NCBI GenBank assembly: GCA_903884235.1
Contig: CAISEB010000056.1
Location: 1-42,534, forward strand
Origin: an uncultured Pseudomonadota bacterium
GTDB taxonomy: Bacteria > Pseudomonadota > Gammaproteobacteria > Steroidobacterales > Steroidobacteraceae
Direction of reading: 5' to 3'
DNA: 42,534 bases
This document shows, one piece after another, positions 19,596 through 29,525 of this stretch. A model generated the notes under the pieces. The model was not told the DNA's origin. It worked only from the letters and a program-made list of their open reading frames with translations, and made no database searches. Made by a program: the position numbers and the translations under genes. Every line of letters begins with the position of its first letter. The stretch's first letter is position 1.

Positions 19596-19623
19596 CCCGC
19601 CCCCCGTTTCGGCGGGGGGCGGG
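19596..19623 (+). terminator. Post-ftsZ hairpin
   Basis: CCCGCCCCCCG (19596-19606) pairs with CGGGGGGCGGG (19613-19623) around loop TTTCGG, 7 nt after the ftsZ stop. It lacks a T-tract, so it may be a partial terminator or an mRNA-stabilising hairpin. Confidence 0.6.
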
Positions 19624-19659
19624 ATCGTCATGCGAGACAATGGACGCCTGAATGGTCTT

Positions 19660-19748
19660 GGCACCGGGCGCCTCAGGGCCCGGCGGGCCACCCCCCCGCG
19701 CTGCAAGGATTTGGAGCGGGACCGGGTGGGGTGGGACCGCCTGGTGCC
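19660..19748. repeat. GC-rich fold-back between ftsZ and lpxC
   Basis: Nested inverted segments: GGCACC (19660-19665) with GGTGCC (19743-19748), and CCACCCC (19688-19694) with GGGGTGG (19728-19734). A competing pair CAGGGCCCGGC / GCCGGGCCCCTG (one-base bulge) uses the same arms. The 278-nt ftsZ-lpxC spacer holds no convincing reading frame, and purpose is unknown. Confidence 0.4.
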
Positions 19749-19794
19749 GGGCCCCTGTGTCCAATTGCAGTCAGGTCAAGGACTTGTGGCTGTT

Positions 19795-19823
19795 TTGCCG
19801 GCTGTGGTAGGGTGCCGCACAAT
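19795..19823 (+). promoter_or_regulatory. Candidate lpxC promoter
   Basis: TTGCCG (19795-19800), 17-nt spacer, CACAAT (19818-19823). Each hexamer matches 4 of 6 consensus bases, and the element is 45 nt upstream of the lpxC ATG. Moderate match only. Confidence 0.4.
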
Positions 19824-19867
19824 CGCCGACCCTGCGGTCGAGCCCCCCGCCTTGAACGACGAGCCGC

Positions 19868-20782
19868 ATGCTGAACCAGCGCACTCTTAAGAACACGATC
19901 CGCGCCACCGGCGTTGGCCTGCATTCCGGCCAGAAGGTGTACATGACGCTGCGCCCCGCAGCGCCAAACACCGGCATCGTCTTCAGGCGCACGGACCTGC
20001 CCGAGCCCGTCGACATCGAGGCGCGTGCCGAGAACGTCGGTGACACGATGCTCGGTACCACGCTCGTCAACGGCGACGTCAAGGTCTCGACGGTTGAGCA
20101 CCTTCTGTCGGCCTTCGCCGGCCTCGGTGTCGACAACGCCTTCGTCGAGGTCAGTGCCGCCGAAGTGCCGATCATGGACGGCAGTGCGGGCCCGTTCGTG
20201 TTCCTGCTGCAGTCGGCGGGCATCGAGGAGCAGACGCTTCCGAAGCGCTTCGTTCGGATCCGCAAGTCCATCGAGGTTCGCGACGGCGACAAGTGGGCGC
20301 GCTTCGATCCGTTCAACGGATTCAAGGTGAATTTCGAGATCGAGTTCGACCACCCGATCTTCCGCCGCCACTCGCAGCGCGCGTCGATGGACTTCTCGAC
20401 GACGTCGTTCCTGCGCGAGGTGAGCCGGGCGCGCACCTTCGGGTTCATGCGCGACCTCGAGAAGCTGCGTGCCCACAACCTCGCGCTCGGCGGCACGCTC
20501 GACAACGCGATCGTGCTCGACGACTTCAAGGTGCTGAACGAGGACGGCCTCCGTTACGAGGACGAGTTCGTCAAGCACAAGATCCTCGACGCGATCGGCG
20601 ACCTGTACCTGCTCGGCCACAGCCTGATCGGCGAGTTCAGCGGCTACAAGTCAGGCCACTTCCTCAACAACCGGCTGCTGCGGGCGCTGGTGGCCGATGC
20701 CTCGGCCTGGGAAGAGGTCACGTTCCGCGATCGCAACGAGGCGCCGATTTCCTACGTGCCGGCCGCCGCCGTCGGTCACTAG
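19868..20782 (+). CDS. lpxC: UDP-3-O-acyl-GlcNAc deacetylase LpxC
   Basis: Zinc amidase that catalyses the committed step of lipid A synthesis. 304 aa (E. coli 305). Begins [20 protein letters not shown]. The zinc ligands are visible as H78 in STVEHLLSA and H237/D241 in [22 protein letters not shown] is also present. LpxC right after ftsZ is the standard order. Its stop (TAG, 20780-20782) directly abuts the stop of the opposing DciA-like gene with no spacer. Confidence 0.98.
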   Translation: MLNQRTLKNTIRATGVGLHSGQKVYMTLRPAAPNTGIVFRRTDLPEPVDIEARAENVGDTMLGTTLVNGDVKVSTVEHLLSAFAGLGVDNAFVEVSAAEVPIMDGSAGPFVFLLQSAGIEEQTLPKRFVRIRKSIEVRDGDKWARFDPFNGFKVNFEIEFDHPIFRRHSQRASMDFSTTSFLREVSRARTFGFMRDLEKLRAHNLALGGTLDNAIVLDDFKVLNEDGLRYEDEFVKHKILDAIGDLYLLGHSLIGEFSGYKSGHFLNNRLLRALVADASAWEEVTFRDRNEAPISYVPAAAVGH

Positions 20783-21097
20783 TCAGGCGCCCCCCGGCGG
20801 GCGCACTTGGACCTGCGCGCGCCCGATGGGCCCGCCCCCCGCATCCGCCTCGATCGACGCGAGCCGCGAGGGCAGCTCGTAGCGCACCCGTGTCGCGAAC
20901 GCGCCGCTGTCGACCAGAACGGTCAACACCCCGCCATCCCCGATCGACGCGCCGAAGACGTGCTCGCCGAGTCCGGCGGGCAGGGCGCGCCGGACCGCCC
21001 CAAGCACCCGGTTCGCGCTCTCGGCCCCTGCCTGGAGGCTCTGCAGGCGGGTTTTACCTTGGGCCAGTAACTCGCTGATGGGGATCGGTTTTCGCAT
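20783..21097 (-). CDS. DUF721 / DciA-like protein
   Basis: 104-aa protein resembling the DUF721 family, which includes DciA, a bacterial loader/partner of the DnaB replicative helicase. N-terminal helical region PISELLAQGKTRLQSLQAGAESANRVLGAVRRALP, then a small KH-like alpha/beta part (GGVLTVLVDSGAFATRVRYELPSRLASIEADAG). A DUF721 gene on the opposite strand between lpxC and the M23 peptidase is the usual arrangement in Pseudomonas and relatives, which supports the call. It is short for DciA, and whether it loads helicase here is inference. Its 5' end faces the riboswitch-led leader. Confidence 0.75.
   Translation of the reverse strand: MRKPIPISELLAQGKTRLQSLQAGAESANRVLGAVRRALPAGLGEHVFGASIGDGGVLTVLVDSGAFATRVRYELPSRLASIEADAGGGPIGRAQVQVRPPGGA
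20787..20804 (+). terminator. Hairpin after lpxC, inside the dciA-like 3' end
   Basis: GCGCCC (20787-20792), loop CCCGGC, GGGCGC (20799-20804), 5 nt beyond the lpxC stop and within the coding sequence of the convergent gene. Terminator-like stem without a T-tract; with no intergenic space, it is the only candidate for ending lpxC transcription. Confidence 0.4.
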
Positions 21098-21170
21098 CTT
21101 GGGGGTCGGTTCCGGGTCGCAAATCAGGGCGAAAGTGGTTGTTCTGTCGAGGGTTTTTGTTGCACACTTG

Positions 21171-21264
21171 GCCCCGCTGAATCAAGGCAAACCCGTCGAA
21201 AGGCGGGGACGCAAAACTTCCGGTCTACGGCACGAGCCACGACAGCGGGGTCGCCAGCGATGGC
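21171..21264 (+). ncRNA. c-di-GMP-I riboswitch (GEMM aptamer)
   Basis: Matches the GEMM-I consensus closely. GGCAAACC (21186-21193) runs into a GAAA-tetraloop hairpin CCCGTC-GAAA-GGCGGG. This is followed by the hallmark GACGCAAAACTTCCGG (consensus GACGCAAAGCCUCCGG), a second stem, then AGCGGGGTCGCC and CGATGG at the 3' end. A closing P1 can be drawn: GCC-C-CGCTG (21171-21179) with CAGCG-AT-GGC (21255-21264). Class I aptamers bind cyclic di-GMP and control biofilm, motility and envelope genes. It is on the strand of the M23 peptidase, whose ATG lies 265 nt downstream. Confidence 0.93.
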
Positions 21265-21528
21265 AGACAGGATAGTCTGCTTCAAAGGGTCAGGAGTGCG
21301 TCGTCGTCCCCTCGATGACCGATGCATCACTGGCGACGGATCGGATGCGCCCGGCGCGCCGGTTCTCAGAGCCATCGGTCCGAGGTCCCCGCGCGGGCTC
21401 GGGGCTAGCCGATGGCCCACATGCCCCCGGCTTCGTTGCCGGGAACGAGTTCGATGCCGCCCGGCTCGTCGGGCGGTCACGGCGATCCGTCGGTCGGATC
21501 GCGTGGAGTGTCGCTTGGAGCACAATCC
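21263..21528 (+). promoter_or_regulatory. Hairpin-rich leader / expression platform of the M23 peptidase gene
   Basis: Between aptamer and start codon lie five perfect stems. GCAGAC/GTCTGC (21263-21280) begins inside the 3' strand of the aptamer P1, so the two may compete. GCCATCGG/CCGATGGC (21371-21416) encloses an inner CCGAG/CTCGG stem. CCCGGC/GCCGGG is at 21426-21443. CCGCCCG/CGGGCGG is at 21457-21476. GCGATCCG/CGGATCGC (21482-21502) ends just before the GGAG Shine-Dalgarno (21514-21517). No stem has a T-tract. Which stem is the switch element cannot be told by eye. No gene is evident in the 431-nt stretch 21098-21528. Confidence 0.6.
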
Positions 21529-22473
21529 ATGAACATCATCGTGTTCAGCCGGGAACATGGTCGCGCGCGCCAGATCGACGTGCGATCGCCGCTGTTCCTC
21601 GCCGGCTCGCTCCTCGCGGTGCTCCTCGTGCTCGGCGCCGCGTTCGCGGCCGGATCGCTGTTCGGTGCCCACTGGGCGGGTTCGCAGCCGGCCCGCCAGA
21701 TCAAGGCATGGGCCTCTGAAATGGACCAGCAGCGCCAGGATCTCGAGTCAGCGCGCCGGATCCTGCAGACGAAGGTCGATGCGCTGGCGACCCGGGTGGG
21801 CGACATGAACGCCCACGTGATCCGGCTCGACGCCCTCGGCAAGCGCCTGACCGAAATGGCCGGGCTCAGCAAGGGCGAGTTCCACTTCGATGCGACGCCC
21901 GCCGTCGGCGGCGCCGAGACCGCCGGCCAGCCGGCGACGATGCCGATCCTCACGGACATGCTCGACCACCTGTCCGACCAGCTCGCCGACCGTGAGCGCC
22001 AGCTCGGCGCGCTCGAGAACCTGATCCTCACGCGCGAACTGCGCAGCGAGGTCTACCCGCAGGGCCGGCCGGTGCAGAGCGGCTTCATCTCGTCGTTCTT
22101 CGGCGAGCGGGTCGATCCGCTGACCGGATACACGAGCTTCCACCCCGGGGTCGACTTCGCCGGGGATGCCGGTGCCCAGGTGCAGGCCGTCGCCACCGGC
22201 GTCGTGACCTGGGCCGGGGACAAGAACGGCTACGGCAATCTCGTCGAGATCACCCATGGCAACGGTCTCGTGACCCGCTATGGTCATAATTCGGCGCTGC
22301 TCGTCCGGGTGGGAGAGACCGTCCAGAAGGGGCAGGCGCTGGCGCTCGTGGGCAGCACCGGCCATTCCACCGGCCCGCACGTCCATTTCGAGGTTCTCCG
22401 GGACGGCAACCCGGTCGATCCGATGGCCTTCATCAACCAGAATGCGACCCCGCCGCTGTCCCGGGCCCACTAG
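21529..22473 (+). CDS. M23 family (LytM) metallopeptidase, membrane-anchored
   Basis: Peptidoglycan endopeptidase or divisome-regulator type protein. 314 aa from the ATG at 21529 (N-terminus MNIIVFSREHGRARQID, GGAG upstream); the longer in-frame start at 21412 would translate the hairpin leader. One membrane segment (about 22-44), a coiled coil (about 55-112), then the LytM domain with intact zinc ligands H205 and D209 (HPGVDFAG), GLVTRYGHN, and H284/H286 in GPHVHFEVLRDG. All ligands are kept, so hydrolysis is likely rather than an EnvC-like inactive activator. An M23 gene here, before secA, is conserved in gammaproteobacteria. Likely regulated by the c-di-GMP riboswitch in its leader. Confidence 0.92.
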   Translation: MNIIVFSREHGRARQIDVRSPLFLAGSLLAVLLVLGAAFAAGSLFGAHWAGSQPARQIKAWASEMDQQRQDLESARRILQTKVDALATRVGDMNAHVIRLDALGKRLTEMAGLSKGEFHFDATPAVGGAETAGQPATMPILTDMLDHLSDQLADRERQLGALENLILTRELRSEVYPQGRPVQSGFISSFFGERVDPLTGYTSFHPGVDFAGDAGAQVQAVATGVVTWAGDKNGYGNLVEITHGNGLVTRYGHNSALLVRVGETVQKGQALALVGSTGHSTGPHVHFEVLRDGNPVDPMAFINQNATPPLSRAH

Positions 22474-22478
22474 GGCCC
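22463..22478 (+). terminator. Hairpin over the M23 gene stop codon
   Basis: GGGCCC (22463-22468), loop ACTA, GGGCCC (22473-22478), followed by TTGTC. Six-bp stem, weak tail; may attenuate rather than end transcription into secA. Confidence 0.4.
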
Positions 22479-22562
22479 TTGTCACCGCACCCGTCCGCCC
22501 TCATTGAGGCCCGAAGACGGCTTCCAGGACGCCATGGGCGGGTAATGGGCGTCGCACCTTAG

Positions 22563-22568
22563 TACAAT
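22563..22568 (+). promoter_or_regulatory. Candidate -10 for secA
   Basis: TACAAT (22563-22568), 58 nt upstream of the secA GTG. No recognisable -35 at 16-18 nt. The rest of the 153-nt spacer holds no secM-like gene. Confidence 0.35.
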
Positions 22569-22626
22569 GCGCGACTTTTCCGGGCATCCGGTTTGCTCCG
22601 GTTCGGCCCCCGAAGGACCCTGACCC

Positions 22627-25794
<3,168 letters not shown>

Positions 25795-25802
25795 TTCAGG
25801 CT

Positions 25803-25822
25803 GCGCACCGGCTGCGGTGCGC
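25803..25822 (+). terminator. Post-secA hairpin
   Basis: GCGCACCG (25803-25810), loop GCTG, CGGTGCGC (25815-25822), 9 nt after the secA stop. No T-tract follows, so termination efficiency is uncertain. Confidence 0.5.
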
Positions 25823-25878
25823 GCGCGACTTCGCCGCGCCAGTGCTTCGGCCCGCAGCATAGGGTTCCGGCCGCACGG

Positions 25879-28023
25879 ATGATGCAAGTGTCGGTGAAAA
25901 CGCCCGCCCACGACGAGCTCGATGCCGCTCGGCCCATGGATGGCGATGGCGCCTACCGTGCGGACATCGATGGGCTGCGTGCGCTCGCGGTCCTCTCGGT
26001 CGTTCTCTATCACTTCAGCGCCGAGCTGTTGCCGAGCGGGTTCCTCGGCGTCGACGTGTTCTTCGTCATCTCCGGCTACGTGATCACATCCTCGCTCGGG
26101 ACGCGCTCCGACGCGAGCCTCGGTGACCTGCTGCTCGCGTTCTACGCGCGGCGCGTCAAGCGCCTGGTCCCCGCGCTCGCGCTCTGCGTGGTCGTGACGG
26201 GACTCGCGATCTGCCTGTTCGATCCGCATCCGGCGGCCTCGCTGCACACCGGTGTCGCCGCCCTGTTCGGGCTGTCGAACCTCTATCTCCTAGACCAGGC
26301 CACCGACTATTTCGCCGCGGGCGTGCGCGCCAACGTGTTCGCCCAGACCTGGTCGCTCGGCGTCGAGGAACAGTTCTATCTGGTATTCCCGCTGCTGGTC
26401 TGGGTGACTGGCCTTGCGCGCGGTGCCGGTCGCTATCGGGGCGGGACCGGCCCCGCCCTGTGGACGCTCGGCGCGACCGTGGCGGCGTCGTTGTCCCTGT
26501 TCCTGCTCGTTGGCCGCGATCACGCGACAGCGGCGTTCTACCTGATGCCGACGCGATTCTGGGAGCTCGGTGCCGGCGCGCTCGCCTGCACGCTGACGGT
26601 TGCGGGGTCCGGGACGCCACGGAGGGCCGTGCGCGCACTGCCGCCAGTCGTGGCGTTGGTGATCCTGGTCGCGGTGATGTTCGCACCGGCCACGATGCAG
26701 GCGTCTTCGACGATCATCGCGGTGCTGCTCAGCATGGTGCTGGTCGGCGCGGCGTCGCCGGCGACGCCGGTGGCGCGGCTCCTGAGCCTCGCGCCGGTGG
26801 TGTACGTCGGGCGCATCTCCTACTCCCTGTACCTGTGGCACTGGAGCGTGCTGTCGCTCAGCCGGTGGAGCGTTGGCATCCACCCGGGCACGGTCTGGTG
26901 GCAGGCGGCGCTCATCGTCGTGCTGGCGGCCGGCTCCTATCGGTACGTGGAGCAGCCGTTGCGGCGGGCGACATGGTCGCGCACGCGCGGCGTCTCGATC
27001 CTGCTCGGCGTCACCGCCGCCGGGGTCTCGGCTGCGCTGCTACTGCTGCTGAGCGGCCCGCTCGCCGGCCGATTCCTCCTCGGGACTTCCGCGAACGCCG
27101 TCGAGCCGGCGCATCCGCTGACCGAGCCGTACCGCCTGCGCGGAATCGCCCCGGGCTGGGAGGGCGAGCCTTGCGTGCTCTCATCGAGCAGGCAGACCGC
27201 GAAGAAGATCAGCAGCGCCTCGTGCACGCTCGGCGCGATCGGCGCCGGCGTGCATCGCGTGCTCGTGGTCGGCAACTCCTACGCGGCCGCCATGGTCCGG
27301 AGTTTCGATCCGCTCGTCCTTTCCGACCACTACGCCGTCACGATCGCGGCATCGTGGGGCAGCGCGCCGCTACCCGAGGTCGCCAACACCTCCAATTGGC
27401 GCGACACGAACCGGCACTTCTGGGACGACGAGGTCCCTGGACTGATCCGGGACCTGCGGGAGGGCGACGTCGTCTTCCTGGTCAGCGACCTGTCCGAGCT
27501 GTCGCCGGCCGAGCCCACCGAGGCGGGCGCGCAGGCGCGCACGCAACTTGGCCTGGGACTCGCGCGGATGTCCGCCGAACTCGGCGAACGCGGGATCTCG
27601 CTCGCCATCCTCGACGGAACACCGTTCGTCCGCGAGGCGGCGTGCGAACCGCCGTCGATCGACTGGTCCGACGCGCCGGACGGGGCCTGCCGCTTCCTGT
27701 CTCGCGCAGCGACGCTGGCGAGGCGGGCGTCACTGGATGCCGTGCTCCGTCCGCTGGAGCGCGACGGTCGCCTGATCGTCGTGGACTTGATGGACGTGCT
27801 CTGCCCCGGCGCGACCTGCACGGGGCGGGGAAGGCAGGGCGAGCGCCTCTACCGGGACCGGGGTGGCCATCCCTCGATCGCCGCGGCGCAGATGTCGGCG
27901 CCGGCTATCCGGGCCGCGCTGGCGGCCGGACACGCCTCGCGCGCCTCGCGGCAGGCCCCCGTTCGACCAGTACGGTATCCTGACGCTGCTGACGTGATCC
28001 ACGGACCTGGAGAATCCCCATGA
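25879..28023 (+). CDS. Acyltransferase 3 (OafA/YrhL type) with C-terminal SGNH domain
   Basis: 714 aa. Residues about 25-400 are a polytopic acyltransferase-3 domain: YRADIDGLRALAVLSVVLYHF (the catalytic R/H region), GFLGVDVFFVISGYVITS, QTWSLGVEEQFYLVFPLL and ISYSLYLWHWSVL, with about ten membrane segments. Residues about 450-690 are an SGNH hydrolase-like domain with VLVVGNSYAAAM (block I) and RDRGGHPS (block V Asp/His). This architecture is known for O-acetylation of LPS O-antigen or other envelope glycans; the acceptor cannot be told. The start could be 25879, 25882 or 25936. It is not usual between secA and mutT. Its stop overlaps the next ATG by 4 nt. Confidence 0.9.
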   Translation: MMQVSVKTPAHDELDAARPMDGDGAYRADIDGLRALAVLSVVLYHFSAELLPSGFLGVDVFFVISGYVITSSLGTRSDASLGDLLLAFYARRVKRLVPALALCVVVTGLAICLFDPHPAASLHTGVAALFGLSNLYLLDQATDYFAAGVRANVFAQTWSLGVEEQFYLVFPLLVWVTGLARGAGRYRGGTGPALWTLGATVAASLSLFLLVGRDHATAAFYLMPTRFWELGAGALACTLTVAGSGTPRRAVRALPPVVALVILVAVMFAPATMQASSTIIAVLLSMVLVGAASPATPVARLLSLAPVVYVGRISYSLYLWHWSVLSLSRWSVGIHPGTVWWQAALIVVLAAGSYRYVEQPLRRATWSRTRGVSILLGVTAAGVSAALLLLLSGPLAGRFLLGTSANAVEPAHPLTEPYRLRGIAPGWEGEPCVLSSSRQTAKKISSASCTLGAIGAGVHRVLVVGNSYAAAMVRSFDPLVLSDHYAVTIAASWGSAPLPEVANTSNWRDTNRHFWDDEVPGLIRDLREGDVVFLVSDLSELSPAEPTEAGAQARTQLGLGLARMSAELGERGISLAILDGTPFVREAACEPPSIDWSDAPDGACRFLSRAATLARRASLDAVLRPLERDGRLIVVDLMDVLCPGATCTGRGRQGERLYRDRGGHPSIAAAQMSAPAIRAALAAGHASRASRQAPVRPVRYPDAADVIHGPGESP

Positions 28024-28580
28024 AGCGTGCCCTGCTGTTGACCGGCCTGCTGCTGTTGCCGTTCGCCTCCGCCCACGCCGCGCCGGCTCCCCCGCCGGCC
28101 GCATCGGCCGATGCGCCTGTTTCCGAGGCGTCACTGCGCGAACTGATGGAGCTGACACAGGCGCGCAAGCTCATCGACAACGTGTACGGACAGATCGACA
28201 CGTCGTTCGATGCGGGCCTGAAAGCGAGCCTTGGCGACAAGAAGGTGACGCCGAGCCAGCAGAAGGTCGTCGACGACGTGCGCTCCAAGGTGAATTCGCT
28301 GATGCGCGAGGCACTGTCCTGGGATCGACTCGAACCCATGTTCCTCGATATCTACGGGATGACGTTCTCGCAGCAGGAAATCGACGGGATGCTGACGTTC
28401 TACCGCTCGGACGCCGGCCGCGCCGTGATCGCGAAGATGCCGCTCGTCATGGAGGCGTCCATGAAGAGCACGCTGACGCTGCTGTCCGACATGACCCCGA
28501 AGATGCGCAAGATCATGAACGAGGCGCGCGAGGCGATCGAGGCTGACGCCGAGCAGCAGAAGAAGGCCGTGGCCCCGTAG
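28020..28580 (+). CDS. DUF2059 exported protein
   Basis: 186 aa. Clear signal peptide (MKRALLLTGLLLLPFASAHA, cleavage after about residue 20), a short Ala/Pro linker, then an all-helical domain with DUF2059-like features (LRELMELTQARKLIDNVY, FLDIYGMTFSQQEIDGML, FYRSDAGRAVIAKMPLVME). The family is periplasmic and of unknown function. The ATG overlaps the acyltransferase stop (ATGA) and the Nudix gene follows 9 nt after the stop, so the three are probably one operon. Confidence 0.85.
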   Translation: MKRALLLTGLLLLPFASAHAAPAPPPAASADAPVSEASLRELMELTQARKLIDNVYGQIDTSFDAGLKASLGDKKVTPSQQKVVDDVRSKVNSLMREALSWDRLEPMFLDIYGMTFSQQEIDGMLTFYRSDAGRAVIAKMPLVMEASMKSTLTLLSDMTPKMRKIMNEAREAIEADAEQQKKAVAP

Positions 28581-28589
28581 TCGCCGCTC

Positions 28590-29312
28590 ATGACGCCGGA
28601 CGTCCGGTCGCGGGGCGACCTGCCGCTCGTGCACGTCCTGGCCGGCGTACTCGTCGACCCAGACGGTCGCGTGCTGCTCGCCGAGCGGCCCGAGGGCAAG
28701 GCCTTCGCGGGCCGATGGGAATTCCCGGGCGGCAAGCTCGAGGCCGGCGAGACACCGCAGGCGGCGCTCGTGCGCGAGCTGCGCGAGGAACTCGGCATCG
28801 AGGTGCTCGATGCTGAGCCGCTGCTCGCGGTCACGCACCGCTATCCCGGTGCGCCGGTGCGCGTGCTGATTGACAGCTGGCGCGTCCTCCGCTGGCGGGG
28901 GACCCCGGCTCCGCTCGACGGCCAGCGCCTGCGCTGGTGCGGCGCGCTCGAGCTGCCCGCGGCCGACATCCTCGAGGCCGACCGCCCGATCGTCACGGCG
29001 CTGCGATTGCCGGCACTGCTCATCGAGGGGGGCGTGATCCCGGGTGCCGCGATCACGACCTACGATTCGCCGTCGTCCCTCGAGCCGGCGTCGGGTCCGC
29101 TGGAACTTGCGGCCTGCATCGTCGCTGACGTCGCAGCTGGGCGTGCCGCCGTCGTGCGCGGCGCGGATCTGCTGCTGGTCAGCGCCCCGATCGACGCGGG
29201 GGCGGCCGAGGGCTTCGCAACGCTCGGGGTGCCGTGGTACCTCGAGGAAACGGTCGATGCGCCATCGACGGCGCGACCGTCCGGTCGCTGGCGGCGCAAC
29301 GCGGCGCGCTGA
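28590..29312 (+). CDS. mutT: Nudix hydrolase (MutT family) with a shortened ThiE-like tail
   Basis: 240 aa. The N-terminal Nudix domain has a textbook Nudix box GKLEAGETPQAALVRELREELGI (GX5EX7REUXEEXGU). MutT hydrolyses 8-oxo-dGTP and prevents A:T to C:G transversions. In Pseudomonas-type relatives the gene near secA encodes about 315 aa with a C-terminal thiamine-phosphate-synthase-like (ThiE) domain. Here the tail is only about 110 residues: the bridge RPIVTALRLPALLIE is kept and GADLLLVSAP resembles a late ThiE strand, but the phosphate-binding loops are missing. This looks like a reduced, inactive ThiE relic; that part is inference. Confidence 0.88.
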   Translation: MTPDVRSRGDLPLVHVLAGVLVDPDGRVLLAERPEGKAFAGRWEFPGGKLEAGETPQAALVRELREELGIEVLDAEPLLAVTHRYPGAPVRVLIDSWRVLRWRGTPAPLDGQRLRWCGALELPAADILEADRPIVTALRLPALLIEGGVIPGAAITTYDSPSSLEPASGPLELAACIVADVAAGRAAVVRGADLLLVSAPIDAGAAEGFATLGVPWYLEETVDAPSTARPSGRWRRNAAR

Positions 29313-29313
29313 A

Positions 29314-29374
29314 CGCCGTGCGCACTGTCGGCGTTCGTCGACACCTCCCCGCCTTATGTGCAGTGCGCACGGCG
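29314..29374. repeat. Perfect 14-bp inverted repeat
   Basis: CGCCGTGCGCACTG (29314-29327) and CAGTGCGCACGGCG (29361-29374), arms identical in inverse, 33 nt apart, starting 2 nt after the mutT stop. It is directly followed by CAGCGCGC-AC-GCGCGCTG (29375-29392) and a T-rich stretch (ATTATTTTT, 29403-29411). Confidence 0.8.
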
Positions 29375-29525
29375 CAGCGCGCACGCGCGCTGCTCGCCGC
29401 GGATTATTTTTCACTCGGGTCGCGGATCTACGACAGATCCATGTATGCCGCTGTGGTTCGTGGTGCGTTACCTTCCCGACGCGGATCCCCGGGATGTGAT
29501 CCGTACCCGCTGAAGGAGCTGCCCG
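29375..29525 (+). promoter_or_regulatory. Hairpin-rich leader of the DUF4382-like lipoprotein gene
   Basis: Successive perfect stems: CAGCGCGC/GCGCGCTG (29375-29392), GGATCT/AGATCC (29424-29440, loop ACGAC), and CGGATC/GATCCG (29482-29503). The T-run at 29405-29411 could make the first stems a terminator for mutT. A promoter is expected here, but no convincing -35/-10 pair was found. Confidence 0.4.

Noticed and set aside
22474-22626. secM-like regulator upstream of secA
   Set aside because: The 153-nt spacer has no exported small reading frame or arrest-like motif.
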